Assembly: GCA_903875225.1 (NCBI GenBank)
Contig: CAIQVJ010000103.1
Coordinates: forward strand, 62,001 to 126,000
Length of the DNA stretch: 64,000 nucleotides
Direction of reading: 5' to 3'
From: an uncultured Pseudomonadota bacterium
Lineage (GTDB): Bacteria > Myxococcota_A > UBA796 > SXON01
In this document: positions 40,671 to 48,878 of the stretch, piece after piece
Layout of the letters: each line of letters starts with the position of its first letter
How positions within the stretch are numbered: the stretch's first letter is position 1
Position numbers and translations under genes: made by a program
The notes under the pieces: generated by a model
Database searches by the model: none
Told to the model about the DNA's origin: nothing
The model's input: only the letters and a program-made list of their open reading frames with translations

Positions 40671-43600
40671 ATGCGTCCAAATGCGGACTCCGGCGTGGAA
40701 GCCCCACAAGCTGCACCAGGGGCCCAGCTCACAGGGTGGCTGAAGGCGTGCGCGACCGTCGGGTCGGCGTACCTGCTTGCAGCCCTCACTGCCTTCGCGC
40801 TCGGCGCACCGCCCCCACTCTGGCCCGCGGCCGGCATCGCGCTCGCCGCGATGGTCCTCTACGGACGAGCATCCTGGCCCGGGATCTGGCTCGGCGCGTT
40901 CGCCTACCATCTCGCGCTGCCCGGCCCGCCGAACGCCTTGCCCGAGGTGGCCGTTGCGGCGGGCCTCGCGGGCGGCGCAGCGTTCCAGGCGGTCGTCGGA
41001 GCGCGGCTGTGCGAGCGGTGCCTCGGCGGCCCCCTCCCCCTCTCGCGTGATGACCACGTCTGGCGGTTCCTCGTTTTTGGGGGCCCCCTGTCGTGCGTGG
41101 TCTCCCCGACGGTCGGGGCCATCGTCGCCTCGCTCTCCGTAGACCTCGTCCTCGCCGATGTCGCCAGGGCGTGGCTCGCCGACTGGACCGCCAACACGCT
41201 CGGCGTCATGCTGTTCACCCCGCTCGTGCTCCTCATCGGGCCGGGAGCCGGCGGTCGGGCTCGCGCGTGGGTGGCGCTCCCGCTGCTCACGACGGCGGGC
41301 CTGCTGACAGGGGTGCACCTCGGGCTGGTGACAGAGACGGGGAGCTCGGCGCGCATGTACGCTGCCCTCTCGGTGCTCTCGTCGTTCCTCGTGGCGTTTG
41401 CCACGCTGGGCGCGGCCGGGCGGGTGGCCACGACGAACGCGGAGGTCGAGGGGCGCACCGCCGAACTGGCGCGCGCGAACGAGGAGCTGGAGAGGCGCCA
41501 TGCGAGCCTGCTGAACGAGATCGAAGAGCGAAAGGCGGCCGCAGCCGCGCTTGTCGCGAGCGAGGCGCGCTACCGCAACTTCCTGGAGATCGCGCCGTTC
41601 GCGGTGGTGGTCCAGGTGGACGGGCGGGTCATCCTGTTGAACGCTTGCGGAAGGCGATTGTTCGGCGCCGAGCCGAATGCGCTGGGGGGAGGAGACCTGC
41701 TCGGTCGACCCGTGTACGATCTGGTGCATCCGGACGACGTCGACGTCGTGCGCAGCCGCGTCCAGCAACTGGACGTGGAGCGCCTCGCCACCGAGGCGAT
41801 GATCCTTCAGCTCCAGCGTGTCGACGGCTCCAACTTCTTCGCCGAGGTGTCGTCCGTCCCCCATGACTTCGAGGGGCGCCCCGGGGCGATCACCTGCTTC
41901 TACGACGTCACCTCTCGACTGCTCGCAGAACAGCAGCGGGACCGGTTCTTCACGCTCTCCCTCGACATGCTGTGCATCTCGGACACCACCGGCACGTTCC
42001 TCCGTGTGAACCACGCGTTCAGCGAAACGCTGGGATGGACCGAGGAGGAGCTGCTCCAACGTCCATTCTTCGACCTGGTCCACCCGGACGATCTGGAGAG
42101 GACGCAGCAGCAGGTCGAGCGTCTGGCCTCCGGGCAGGCGACGCTCGAGTTCGAGAACCGGTACCGGTGCAAGAACGGGACGTGGCGGTGGCTCTCGTGG
42201 AAGTCGGTCGCGGCGCCGGATGGGATCTGCTACTCGACGGCCCGCGACCTCACCCGGAGCAAGCTGTCGGAGGCGGCGCTCAGGACGAGCGAGCAGTACA
42301 ACCGCAGCATCGTGGAGAGCAGCGCCGACTGTCTCAAGGTGCTGAGCCTCGATGGCCACCTCCTCGAGATGGCGCCGCAAGGGCAGCGCATGTTCGAGAT
42401 CGCCGACTTCGAGGCGATCCGGGGCCAGCTCTGGACCTCGCTCTGGACGGGCGAGGACCGCGTCTCGGCGCTCTCCGCGCTCGCGGACGCGCGCGCAGGG
42501 GGGACAGCCCGATTCCGCGGGTACTGCCCCACCTACACGGGCGTGCCGAAGTGGTGGGAGGTCACAGTCACCCCGATTCGCGGACCGGACGGGGCCCCCG
42601 AGCGCCTGCTCGCCGTCTCCCGCGACGTCACGTCTGCCACCGACGCCGAGAGGGAGGTCGTCAACCGCACCGCCGCGCTCGAGGCCACGAACCGGCAGTT
42701 GCAGCAGGCCACGATCGACGCAGAGCAGGCGAACCGGGCAAAATCCGCGTTCCTCGCGGCGATGAGCCACGAGATCCGCACCCCGATGAACGGCGTGATC
42801 GGCATGGCGGAGGTGCTCGCCCAGAGCCGCCTCCCCGAGGGACAAGCCGACGCCGTCCGCACGATCCAGGACTCGGCCAGGGCACTGCTGGGGATCATCG
42901 ACGACATCCTCGACTTCTCCAAGATCGAGGCAGGTCGCATCGAGCTCGAGCGGGTCGCGGTCTCGATCGAGGCTGTCCTGGAGTCCGTGTGCACCACGCT
43001 CGGCCCGGTCGCGGTGACGAGCGGCGTCGACCTGTCCCTGTTCGTAGACCCCACGCTCCCCGACCCGATGTGGGCAGACCCCACGCGGGTCCGGCAGATC
43101 CTCTACAACCTCATGGGCAACGCCATCAAGTTCAGCGGCGGGCGCCCCGATCAGCGTGGCCGTGTGACAGTCCGCGCCGAGTCCGGATCGGAGGGGGAGC
43201 TCCTCATCCAGATCACAGACAACGGCATCGGCATCACCCCCGAGACCCTGAGCAACCTCTTCACCCCGTTCACCCAGGCGGAGATCTCCACGACGCGCCG
43301 CTACGGGGGCACCGGGCTCGGGCTCGCGCTCTGCCGACGCCTCGTGGACCTCATGCGCGGCGGGATCTCGGTCGAGAGCACGCCCCGCATCGGCTCCACG
43401 TTCACGGTCACCCTGCCGATCGACCCGGTGACCGGCCCACCGCGCCGGTTCCAGCCCGAGCTTCGGGGGGTGGACTGCATACTCGTCAACGGGCAGCACG
43501 GCCTCGCCGATGATCTGCGCACGTGGATCGAGCACGCTGGCGGCCGGGTGCACCTTGCCCACGACTTGAGGGAGGTCCTCCGTCGGGCACGCACCTTGCC

Positions 43601-44681
43601 GACCGCCGTCGTGATTCACCCGGAGCTGGATCTCCCCTCGATGGAGAACCTACAGGTCGACTTCGCCGACGCGCCCGGGACCAGGCATCTCGTCCTCACC
43701 CGGGGCCGTCGCCAGCGTCCCCGGGTGCAGTCAGCGGCTCTGGTCACCCTCGACACCGACAACCTCCGCCGACGCTTCTTCGTACGTGCGGTCTCCGTGG
43801 CTGCCGGGCGGGCCGCTCCCGAGCGGGCTCCCGAGGCTCCCTCCGACCATCTCGCGGAAGACCTCAAGGCGCCCACCGTGACAGAGGCGCGCGCCAGTGG
43901 CCAGCTCATCCTCGTGGCCGAGGACGACGGGGTGAACCAGAAGGTGATCCTTCGCCAGTTGGCCCTGCTCGGGTATGCCGCCGAGGTCGCAGTCAACGGG
44001 GCCGATGCGCTGCGCCTCTGGCAAGCCGGGCCCTTCGCGTTGCTGCTCACCGACCTGCACATGCCCGAGATGGACGGCTACATGCTGGCGCAGCACATCC
44101 GGGCCGAGGAGGTGGCCGCCGGCCGACCACGCATGCCCATCCTCGCGCTCACCGCGAACGCCCTCCCCGGGGAGAGCGGGCGCGCGCGGGCCGTGGGCAT
44201 GGATGAATACCTCACCAAACCGCTGCTCCTCAAGTTGCTGCGTGCGGCGCTGCGGCGCTGGCTGCCCGGAACAGGCGGGCGGTCCGCGCTCACGCTGCCT
44301 CCCACGAGCGTGGTCGTCCGTCCGCTGGCCCCCCTCGTCGACGTGGATGTCCTGCGAGCGTTGGTCGGCGACGACGAGGAGACCGTGCAGGAGCTGCTCG
44401 CCGAGTTCCTCGAGTCCACGCGGAAGCTCTCCGAGGACCTGGTCCGGTTCGCCGCCGCCGGCGACAACCGCCGGGCGGCCGCGCTCGCGCACAAGCTGAA
44501 GTCATCCTCGCGCGCGGTCGGTGCCATCGCTCTCGGCGATTTGTGCGTGGAGCTGGAGAACGCAGCTTCTGCCGGCGATAGTCAGGCCATGAACCGGCGC
44601 CGGGAGGAATTCCAGGCCGCCTGGCCCCGGGTGGAATCTGCGATTGAGGGTATGCTCACCGCACGTAGCTCTGTTCGATGA
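40671..44681 (+). CDS. Hybrid histidine kinase: MASE1, three PAS, HisKA/HATPase, receivers, HPt
   Basis: 1336 residues. Residues ~25-265 are an eight-helix MASE1 sensor (PPLWPAAGIALAAMVLYG, PGIWLGAF). A coiled coil then leads to three PAS domains (~305-425, 425-545, 545-665). The HisKA helix has His700 in MSHEIRTPMNG and the ATPase has NAIKFS, DNGIGI and GGTGLGLALCRRLV. Residues ~930-1050 look like a receiver that has lost its acidic pocket; ~1075-1200 is an intact receiver with Asp1128 in LLTDLHMPEMDG; ~1220-1330 is an HPt domain with His1274 in AHKLKSSSRAVGA. A full internal phosphorelay is therefore present. Its stop overlaps the next start by four bases (ATGA), so its output is probably the REC-EAL protein. 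Confidence 0.93.
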   Translation: MRPNADSGVEAPQAAPGAQLTGWLKACATVGSAYLLAALTAFALGAPPPLWPAAGIALAAMVLYGRASWPGIWLGAFAYHLALPGPPNALPEVAVAAGLAGGAAFQAVVGARLCERCLGGPLPLSRDDHVWRFLVFGGPLSCVVSPTVGAIVASLSVDLVLADVARAWLADWTANTLGVMLFTPLVLLIGPGAGGRARAWVALPLLTTAGLLTGVHLGLVTETGSSARMYAALSVLSSFLVAFATLGAAGRVATTNAEVEGRTAELARANEELERRHASLLNEIEERKAAAAALVASEARYRNFLEIAPFAVVVQVDGRVILLNACGRRLFGAEPNALGGGDLLGRPVYDLVHPDDVDVVRSRVQQLDVERLATEAMILQLQRVDGSNFFAEVSSVPHDFEGRPGAITCFYDVTSRLLAEQQRDRFFTLSLDMLCISDTTGTFLRVNHAFSETLGWTEEELLQRPFFDLVHPDDLERTQQQVERLASGQATLEFENRYRCKNGTWRWLSWKSVAAPDGICYSTARDLTRSKLSEAALRTSEQYNRSIVESSADCLKVLSLDGHLLEMAPQGQRMFEIADFEAIRGQLWTSLWTGEDRVSALSALADARAGGTARFRGYCPTYTGVPKWWEVTVTPIRGPDGAPERLLAVSRDVTSATDAEREVVNRTAALEATNRQLQQATIDAEQANRAKSAFLAAMSHEIRTPMNGVIGMAEVLAQSRLPEGQADAVRTIQDSARALLGIIDDILDFSKIEAGRIELERVAVSIEAVLESVCTTLGPVAVTSGVDLSLFVDPTLPDPMWADPTRVRQILYNLMGNAIKFSGGRPDQRGRVTVRAESGSEGELLIQITDNGIGITPETLSNLFTPFTQAEISTTRRYGGTGLGLALCRRLVDLMRGGISVESTPRIGSTFTVTLPIDPVTGPPRRFQPELRGVDCILVNGQHGLADDLRTWIEHAGGRVHLAHDLREVLRRARTLPTAVVIHPELDLPSMENLQVDFADAPGTRHLVLTRGRRQRPRVQSAALVTLDTDNLRRRFFVRAVSVAAGRAAPERAPEAPSDHLAEDLKAPTVTEARASGQLILVAEDDGVNQKVILRQLALLGYAAEVAVNGADALRLWQAGPFALLLTDLHMPEMDGYMLAQHIRAEEVAAGRPRMPILALTANALPGESGRARAVGMDEYLTKPLLLKLLRAALRRWLPGTGGRSALTLPPTSVVVRPLAPLVDVDVLRALVGDDEETVQELLAEFLESTRKLSEDLVRFAAAGDNRRAAALAHKLKSSSRAVGAIALGDLCVELENAASAGDSQAMNRRREEFQAAWPRVESAIEGMLTARSSVR

Positions 44682-45880
44682 CAACCACCGTCAAAATCCT
44701 CCTGGTCGACGACGAGCCGTTCGCGCTGAAATTGCTCGCTCGGCAGCTCGCGGGGCTGGGCTATACCAACGTCGTGGCCACAGAGGTGGCCGCGGACGCT
44801 CTCGCCCTGGTCGCCTCCGGGAACCCCATCGACCTGGTCATGTGCGACCTGCAGATGCCGGAGATGGACGGGATCGAGCTCATGCGCCACCTGGCCAGCG
44901 TGGGCTACACAGGCGCCATCGTCCTCGTGAGCGGGGAGGACGTCCGCATCCTGCACACCGCGCAGATGGTCGCCCAGTCGCACCACATGAACGTGCTCGG
45001 CGCGCTCTCCAAGCCGATCCCGCCCGCAGAGCTGAGCCGGATCCTGGAGGGCCTGGCCGGGTGCGTCAAGACGGTCCCGAAGCGGGTGTCGAAGTCCTAC
45101 TCCGCCGTCGAACTGGAGCACGGGATCCTCGCCGGCCAGCTCGTCAACCACTACCAGCCGAAGGTCGACGTCGCCTCCGGCCTGGTACAGGGAGTCGAGA
45201 GCCTGGTGCGCTGGGGCCACCCCTCCGACGGCCTGGTCTACCCGGACCAGTTCATCGCCACGGCCGAGGAGCACGGCCTGATCAACATCCTCACCGACGC
45301 CGTGATGACCAACACGTTGCGGCAGACCCGGCTGTGGCTGGACGCAGGCATCGACATCCACGTGGCCATCAACGTCTCGATGGACAACCTCGCGGCCGTG
45401 GAGTTCCCGGACCGGGTGGCAGCCGAGGCGAAGAAGGAGGGGGTCCCTCTCAACCGCCTGGAGCTTGAGGTCACCGAGAGCCGCTTGATGCGGGACCCCC
45501 GCGCCGCGCTGGACATCCTCACCCGACTCCGGCTCAAGCGGATCGGGCTCTCTGTCGACGACTTCGGCACCGGGTACTCCTCCCTCGCCCAGCTCCGGGA
45601 CATCCCCTTCGACGAGCTAAAGGTCGACAGGGGCTTCGTCCACGGAGCCTGCTACAACCCGCAGCTCCGCGGGATCTTCGAGGCGAGCCTCGGCATGGCC
45701 AAGCACCTCGGGATGCGCACCGTCGCCGAAGGGGTCGAGGACGAGGCCGACTGGGAGTTCCTGCGGCTCACCGGCTGCGACCTGGCCCAGGGCTACTTCA
45801 TCTCCAAGCCGATGCCCGCCGAGCGCCTCTCGGCCTGGCTCACCGCGTGGGAAATCCGGCGGCCCGGGCTGGTCCGGTAG
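44678..45880 (+). CDS. REC-EAL response regulator (cyclic-di-GMP phosphodiesterase)
   Basis: 400 residues. Residues 1-125 are a receiver (ILLVDDEPF, Asp57 in MCDLQMPEMDG, Lys in LSKP). Residues ~140-390 are an EAL domain. The signature reads ESL (GVESLVRWGHP), keeping the catalytic Glu; the other metal and water ligands appear in INVSMDN, LEVTESRLM, VDDFGTGYSSL, ELKVDRGFV, TVAEGVED and QGYFISKPMP. It should therefore hydrolyse cyclic di-GMP when activated. The architecture resembles RocR/PvrR. Translational overlap with the hybrid kinase makes it the likely cognate output, linking the kinase's signal to motility or biofilm control. Confidence 0.93.
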   Translation: MTTTVKILLVDDEPFALKLLARQLAGLGYTNVVATEVAADALALVASGNPIDLVMCDLQMPEMDGIELMRHLASVGYTGAIVLVSGEDVRILHTAQMVAQSHHMNVLGALSKPIPPAELSRILEGLAGCVKTVPKRVSKSYSAVELEHGILAGQLVNHYQPKVDVASGLVQGVESLVRWGHPSDGLVYPDQFIATAEEHGLINILTDAVMTNTLRQTRLWLDAGIDIHVAINVSMDNLAAVEFPDRVAAEAKKEGVPLNRLELEVTESRLMRDPRAALDILTRLRLKRIGLSVDDFGTGYSSLAQLRDIPFDELKVDRGFVHGACYNPQLRGIFEASLGMAKHLGMRTVAEGVEDEADWEFLRLTGCDLAQGYFISKPMPAERLSAWLTAWEIRRPGLVR

Positions 45881-45882
45881 AG

Positions 45883-46932
45883 GTGGCCGCCTCGTCCACC
45901 GGCCCGCTCGCAGTGATCTCCGGGGCGGTCGCTTCGGGCGAGGTGCCCGGCGCCGTCGGGATCTTCGGCACCCGCGACAGCGTAAGCGCGCCGCTCGTAG
46001 GCGGCGTGCGCAGGACAGGCGGCCCCGCCACCACGGCGGAGACGCACTACGACCTCGCATCCCTGAGCAAGGTGGTGAGCACCCTGCCCTGCCTCTTGCG
46101 CCTGGTCAGCGACGGCGAGGTGCGGCTCGACCACACGGTGCGCCACTTCATCTCGAACGCGGGGTGGTTCCAGTCCCCTTCGCTCGGCGAGGTGACCCTC
46201 TGCGACCTGCTCACCCACACCTCCGGTCTGCCCGCCTGGAGTCCGCTCTACTCCCGGAGCAGCCAACGCCGGACGCTCCTGGCGGCCGCTCTCCAGACGG
46301 AGCTACGGCAGCCTGGCGCGCTGGTGTACAGCGATCTCGGCTTCATCGTGCTCGGCGCGATCATCGAGCGCGTCACGCGGCTGCGCCAGGATGCATTCGC
46401 CGCCGAGGTCGTGTTCGGCCCCCTCGGGATGACGTCCACCGCGTACGGACCCACCCGGGTCGGCACGCCCGTGGCCGCAACCGAGGACTGCGGATGGCGC
46501 AACGAGGTGCTCGAAGGCGTCGTGCACGACGAAAACTGCTTCGCCCTCGACGGGGTCTCCGGCCACGCCGGACTCTTCAGCACCGCGGCCGACCTCGCCC
46601 GATACGCCCAGGCCTGGCTCACGCTGGACGAGCGGCTCGGCCGGGAGGAGGTCCTGGTCACCGCCCGGCAGACCCAGGTCCAGGCGGACGGCCTGCGTCG
46701 GGGGTACGGCTGGTTGCTGAAGGGCGAAGACTCGTTCGGGGGTCCACGCGCCACGGTCGAGGGGTTCGGCCACACCGGGTTCACCGGGACGAGCCTGTGG
46801 ATCGAACCCGGCGACGACTGGTTCGCCGTCCTGCTCACCAACCGCGTCCACCCGGTCCGCACCGGTGGCCCGCACATGCACGCCATCCGCCGCGACTTTC
46901 ACGAGGCAGTGGCCGCCGCCCTCCTCGGGTAG
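45883..46932 (+). CDS. Serine hydrolase, class-C beta-lactamase/DD-peptidase-like
   Basis: 349 residues from the GTG at 45883, just after the upstream stop; a GTG at 45847 inside the EAL gene is an alternative and neither has a clear ribosome binding site. The active-site tetrad SLSK (Ser-x-x-Lys in DLASLSKVV), YSD in place of YxN, and GHTG near the C-terminus identify the beta-lactamase/transpeptidase-like fold (Pfam Beta-lactamase). LLTHTSGLP is also typical. There is no obvious signal peptide, so it may act on cytoplasmic esters or amides, or a signal may be missed. It lies between a cyclic-di-GMP enzyme and a lysozyme gene. Confidence 0.85.
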   Translation: MAASSTGPLAVISGAVASGEVPGAVGIFGTRDSVSAPLVGGVRRTGGPATTAETHYDLASLSKVVSTLPCLLRLVSDGEVRLDHTVRHFISNAGWFQSPSLGEVTLCDLLTHTSGLPAWSPLYSRSSQRRTLLAAALQTELRQPGALVYSDLGFIVLGAIIERVTRLRQDAFAAEVVFGPLGMTSTAYGPTRVGTPVAATEDCGWRNEVLEGVVHDENCFALDGVSGHAGLFSTAADLARYAQAWLTLDERLGREEVLVTARQTQVQADGLRRGYGWLLKGEDSFGGPRATVEGFGHTGFTGTSLWIEPGDDWFAVLLTNRVHPVRTGGPHMHAIRRDFHEAVAAALLG

Positions 46933-46966
46933 CGTCCCTGTTCGTCGCGCCATCCCCGGAGTCCAC

Positions 46967-47803
46967 ATGGTCCTGCTCGTCGTCCTCGCCTGCACCCAAC
47001 CGGACCCGTTCACCATCCGGCACGCGCACCGCGGGGCGCACACCGATCCGGGCGACGACACCGGCCTCGTCGACACGAGCGACGACACCGGGACCGATGA
47101 CACCGCGCCGGACGACACAGCGGTCGACTCGACCGACACGCAGGACACCGGGGATGCGGACGCCCGCCTGTACGGGGTCGACGTCTCCGGCTGGGACCCG
47201 GGCATCGCCTGGCACTCCGTGGCTGCCGACGGGATCGCCTTCGCCTTCATGAAGTCCACCGAGGGCACGTACTACGAGAGCGACGAGTTCACCTCGCAGT
47301 ACGACGGGGCAGCCGAGAACGGCATCGTCCGCGGCGCCTACCACTTCGCCATTCCCGACGATTCAGACGGCGCCACGCAGGCCGACTACTTCATCGACCA
47401 TGGTGGCGGGTGGTCGCCCGATGACATCACGCTCCCGGGGGCGCTCGACATCGAGTACAACCCGTACGGATCGACCTGCTACGATCTGACGAAGTCCGAG
47501 ATGGCGGCGTGGATCGCGGACTTCAACGACGAGTACGACGCTCGCACCGGCCGCTACCCGGTGGTGTACAGCACCGCCAACTGGTGGGATTCCTGCGTGG
47601 GGTCGGGCTCCTTCGGACGGGACAACCCCCTCTGGGTCGCTCACTACGACGTGAGCGCGCCTTCCCTGCCGGACGGCTGGAGCGACTACACGTTCTGGCA
47701 GTACAGCAGCACCGAGACGGTGTCCGGGATCCCGGGCGGTGTGGACGCCAACGTGTTCAAGGGGGACATCGAGGATCTCGTCCAGTTCGCGAACGACGGG
47801 TAG
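46967..47803 (+). CDS. GH25 family lysozyme lipoprotein
   Basis: 278 residues from the ATG at 46967. A short signal peptide ends in a lipobox (VVLAC, Cys10). About 45 residues of Asp/Thr-rich linker follow. The remainder is a glycoside hydrolase family 25 domain: GVDVSGWDPGIAWHSV with the first catalytic-region Asp, the central GALDIEYNPYG carrying the Asp-x-Glu pair, YHFAIPDD, and the terminal FWQYSS. GH25 muramidases cleave N-acetylmuramic acid bonds. A lipid-anchored form with a long flexible tether suggests action on another cell's wall or on the cell's own peptidoglycan from the outer membrane. Confidence 0.9.
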   Translation: MVLLVVLACTQPDPFTIRHAHRGAHTDPGDDTGLVDTSDDTGTDDTAPDDTAVDSTDTQDTGDADARLYGVDVSGWDPGIAWHSVAADGIAFAFMKSTEGTYYESDEFTSQYDGAAENGIVRGAYHFAIPDDSDGATQADYFIDHGGGWSPDDITLPGALDIEYNPYGSTCYDLTKSEMAAWIADFNDEYDARTGRYPVVYSTANWWDSCVGSGSFGRDNPLWVAHYDVSAPSLPDGWSDYTFWQYSSTETVSGIPGGVDANVFKGDIEDLVQFANDG

Positions 47804-47823
47804 CGTTCCCTGCGCGAACCACC

Positions 47824-47850
47824 TTGACGCTCGACAGCGCTGCGTTAAAT
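47824..47850 (+). promoter_or_regulatory. Candidate tRNA-Glu promoter
   Basis: TTGACG (47824-47829) and TTAAAT (47845-47850) are separated by 15 bases, short of the ideal 17, and lie about 60 bases upstream of the tRNA. They are the best promoter match in the gap after the lysozyme gene. Confidence 0.4.
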
Positions 47851-47909
47851 GGGCGGCGTGAGCGAGGTGTTGAGCCCCGCTCCACGGTGACCAGGGAGTC
47901 CCCCTTTCT

Positions 47910-47985
47910 GGTCCCATCGTCTAGAGGCCTAGGACACCGCCCTCTCACGGCGGCGACACGGGTTCGAATCCCGTTGGGACTACCA
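47910..47985 (+). tRNA. tRNA-Glu (anticodon CTC), CCA encoded
   Basis: A 76-base cloverleaf: acceptor arms GGTCCCA and TGGGACT (one G-T pair at the end), D arm beginning GTCTAGAGGCC, anticodon stem CCGCC/GGCGG with loop CTCTCAC, so anticodon CTC at 47944-47946, and T arm ACGGG/CCCGT with loop TTCGAAT. Discriminator A is followed by encoded CCA. It reads GAG codons. The sequence closely follows bacterial tRNA-Glu. Confidence 0.95.
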
Positions 47986-47992
47986 TCAAGAG

Positions 47993-48031
47993 CCCCCTTC
48001 CAGATGCGAGTCTGGGAGGGGGTTTCTCTTT
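47993..48031 (+). terminator. Rho-independent terminator after tRNA-Glu
   Basis: CCCCCTTCCAGA (47993-48004) pairs with TCTGGGAGGGGG (48011-48022) over 12 positions with one G-T pair and a six-base loop, followed by the T-rich tract TTTCTCTTT. This is the clearest intrinsic terminator in the window. Confidence 0.9.
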
Positions 48032-48196
48032 GCGGGGTGCGAACACCCTGACGAGACGCCAAACTCCCCCTGTGCAACGCGGGATGCAGGTCTCCTCGGT
48101 AGGGGGCCCGGCCGTGCGCGCCCCGCGATGGGAGAACCAACGCCGCTCGTTGCTTTTGCACGCCCCCCCGAACGCCTTCGAGCCCGCAGAGACGAG
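48032..48196. other. Intergenic stretch with no gene seen
   Basis: About 165 bp between the tRNA terminator and the end of the toxin gene. It is GC-rich and I see no protein-like frame, no partial copy of the tRNA 3' end and no repeat. Confidence 0.5.
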
Positions 48197-48592
48197 CTAC
48201 GAGCCGAGATCGTCGAGAGTCCGGATCCGCCCGACTCCCGGAGCGTGCGCCGCGAGGACCGTGAGGTCCCCCGGATCGCTGGTGAGCACGTCGTCACGAC
48301 GGTCCGCCGCCCCCCGAACCACGAACGCGTCCACGACGTCCGTGGTCTTCGCGGCGGCACATAGCTCCCCCGTGCGACGGGACGATGCCGGCTCCATGGC
48401 CACCTCCCGGCAGGCTCCGAGCACCATCGCGATGCGTGCGTCACGCGCGCTCCGCCAGGCCTGGGCGACGACAGGTGACGGCACCGTGGCGACCACCCCC
48501 CGCGAGGTCTGCCACTTCCACCAGACCCAGAACCGTCGGTCGTTCCGCTCGGCCGCGATGAGCGCTCCGGTGTCCAAGGTCACTCCCGCCAT
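48197..48592 (-). CDS. PIN-domain toxin (VapC-like)
   Basis: 131 residues from the ATG at 48592. PIN acidic residues are in TLDTGALIAAERND, TDVVDAFVV and LTSDPGDL, and PSPVVAQAWR matches the subfamily typical of high-GC bacteria, where VLAQ(V/A)WR follows the proline. PIN toxins are magnesium-dependent ribonucleases, often cutting tRNA or rRNA. The start lies 13 bp inside the antitoxin gene, the usual toxin-antitoxin arrangement. It sits next to a tRNA gene, but there is no sign of an integrase. Confidence 0.9.
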   Translation of the reverse strand: MAGVTLDTGALIAAERNDRRFWVWWKWQTSRGVVATVPSPVVAQAWRSARDARIAMVLGACREVAMEPASSRRTGELCAAAKTTDVVDAFVVRGAADRRDDVLTSDPGDLTVLAAHAPGVGRIRTLDDLGS

Positions 48593-48798
48593 GCACGCTC
48601 CACGGCGGCCATTTCGGCGTCCGTGATCTCGCCGTGTTCGCGCTCCCAGGCTGCGATGGCCTTGCCCGCGTTCCTCAACAGCAGCTGCGACTCTGCCGCG
48701 TGAGCGAGCCATGCGGAAAGGCTGGCGCCGTCGGCGTGAGCGGCATCGCGGATGCGAACAGCGAGGGCTTCGGGGAGGGAGAGGGAGAGTCGTTCCAT
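48580..48798 (-). CDS. Ribbon-helix-helix antitoxin
   Basis: 72 residues from the ATG at 48798. The N-terminal MERLSLSLPEALAVRIRD is a ribbon-helix-helix DNA-binding segment, followed by ADGASLSAWLAHAAE and a C-terminal acidic/helical tail (WEREHGEITDAEMAAVERAW) that would wrap the toxin. The 13-bp overlap with the PIN gene and a promoter containing a short palindrome fit an autoregulated toxin-antitoxin operon. Confidence 0.88.
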   Translation of the reverse strand: MERLSLSLPEALAVRIRDAAHADGASLSAWLAHAAESQLLLRNAGKAIAAWEREHGEITDAEMAAVERAWRE

Positions 48799-48833
48799 GT
48801 CTCGATCATACGCTCGTATTACTGGGGGGTCAA
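48799..48833 (-). promoter_or_regulatory. Sigma70-type promoter and palindromic operator of the toxin-antitoxin operon
   Basis: On the minus strand TTGACC (48833-48828), a 17-base spacer and TATGAT (48810-48805) form a near-consensus promoter. Transcription would begin about six to seven bases after the -10, at or next to the antitoxin ATG (48798), so the mRNA would be leaderless. The palindrome ATACGAGCGTAT (48819-48808) overlaps the spacer and the -10 and is a likely antitoxin operator. Confidence 0.7.
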
Positions 48834-48878
48834 GCGGGGGCGGACTCGGGGAACACGTCTGATCGAAGCATGCGGTCG

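Noticed and set aside
39795..43619. Very long open frame antisense to the hybrid kinase (1274 codons)
   Set aside because: It is a high-GC shadow of the kinase gene. It is composed of Arg/His/Gly-rich low-complexity sequence with no domain, and the sense strand has a complete set of kinase motifs.
44678..45880. EAL domain inactive because the signature reads ESL
   Set aside because: The catalytic Glu and the other metal-binding and catalytic motifs (DDFGTG, AEGVED, VTES) are intact; Ala to Ser at the second position occurs in active enzymes.
47910..48833. tRNA-Glu plus toxin-antitoxin as a genomic island boundary
   Set aside because: No integrase, no phage gene and no second copy of the tRNA 3' end is visible in the window, so an attachment site cannot be claimed.
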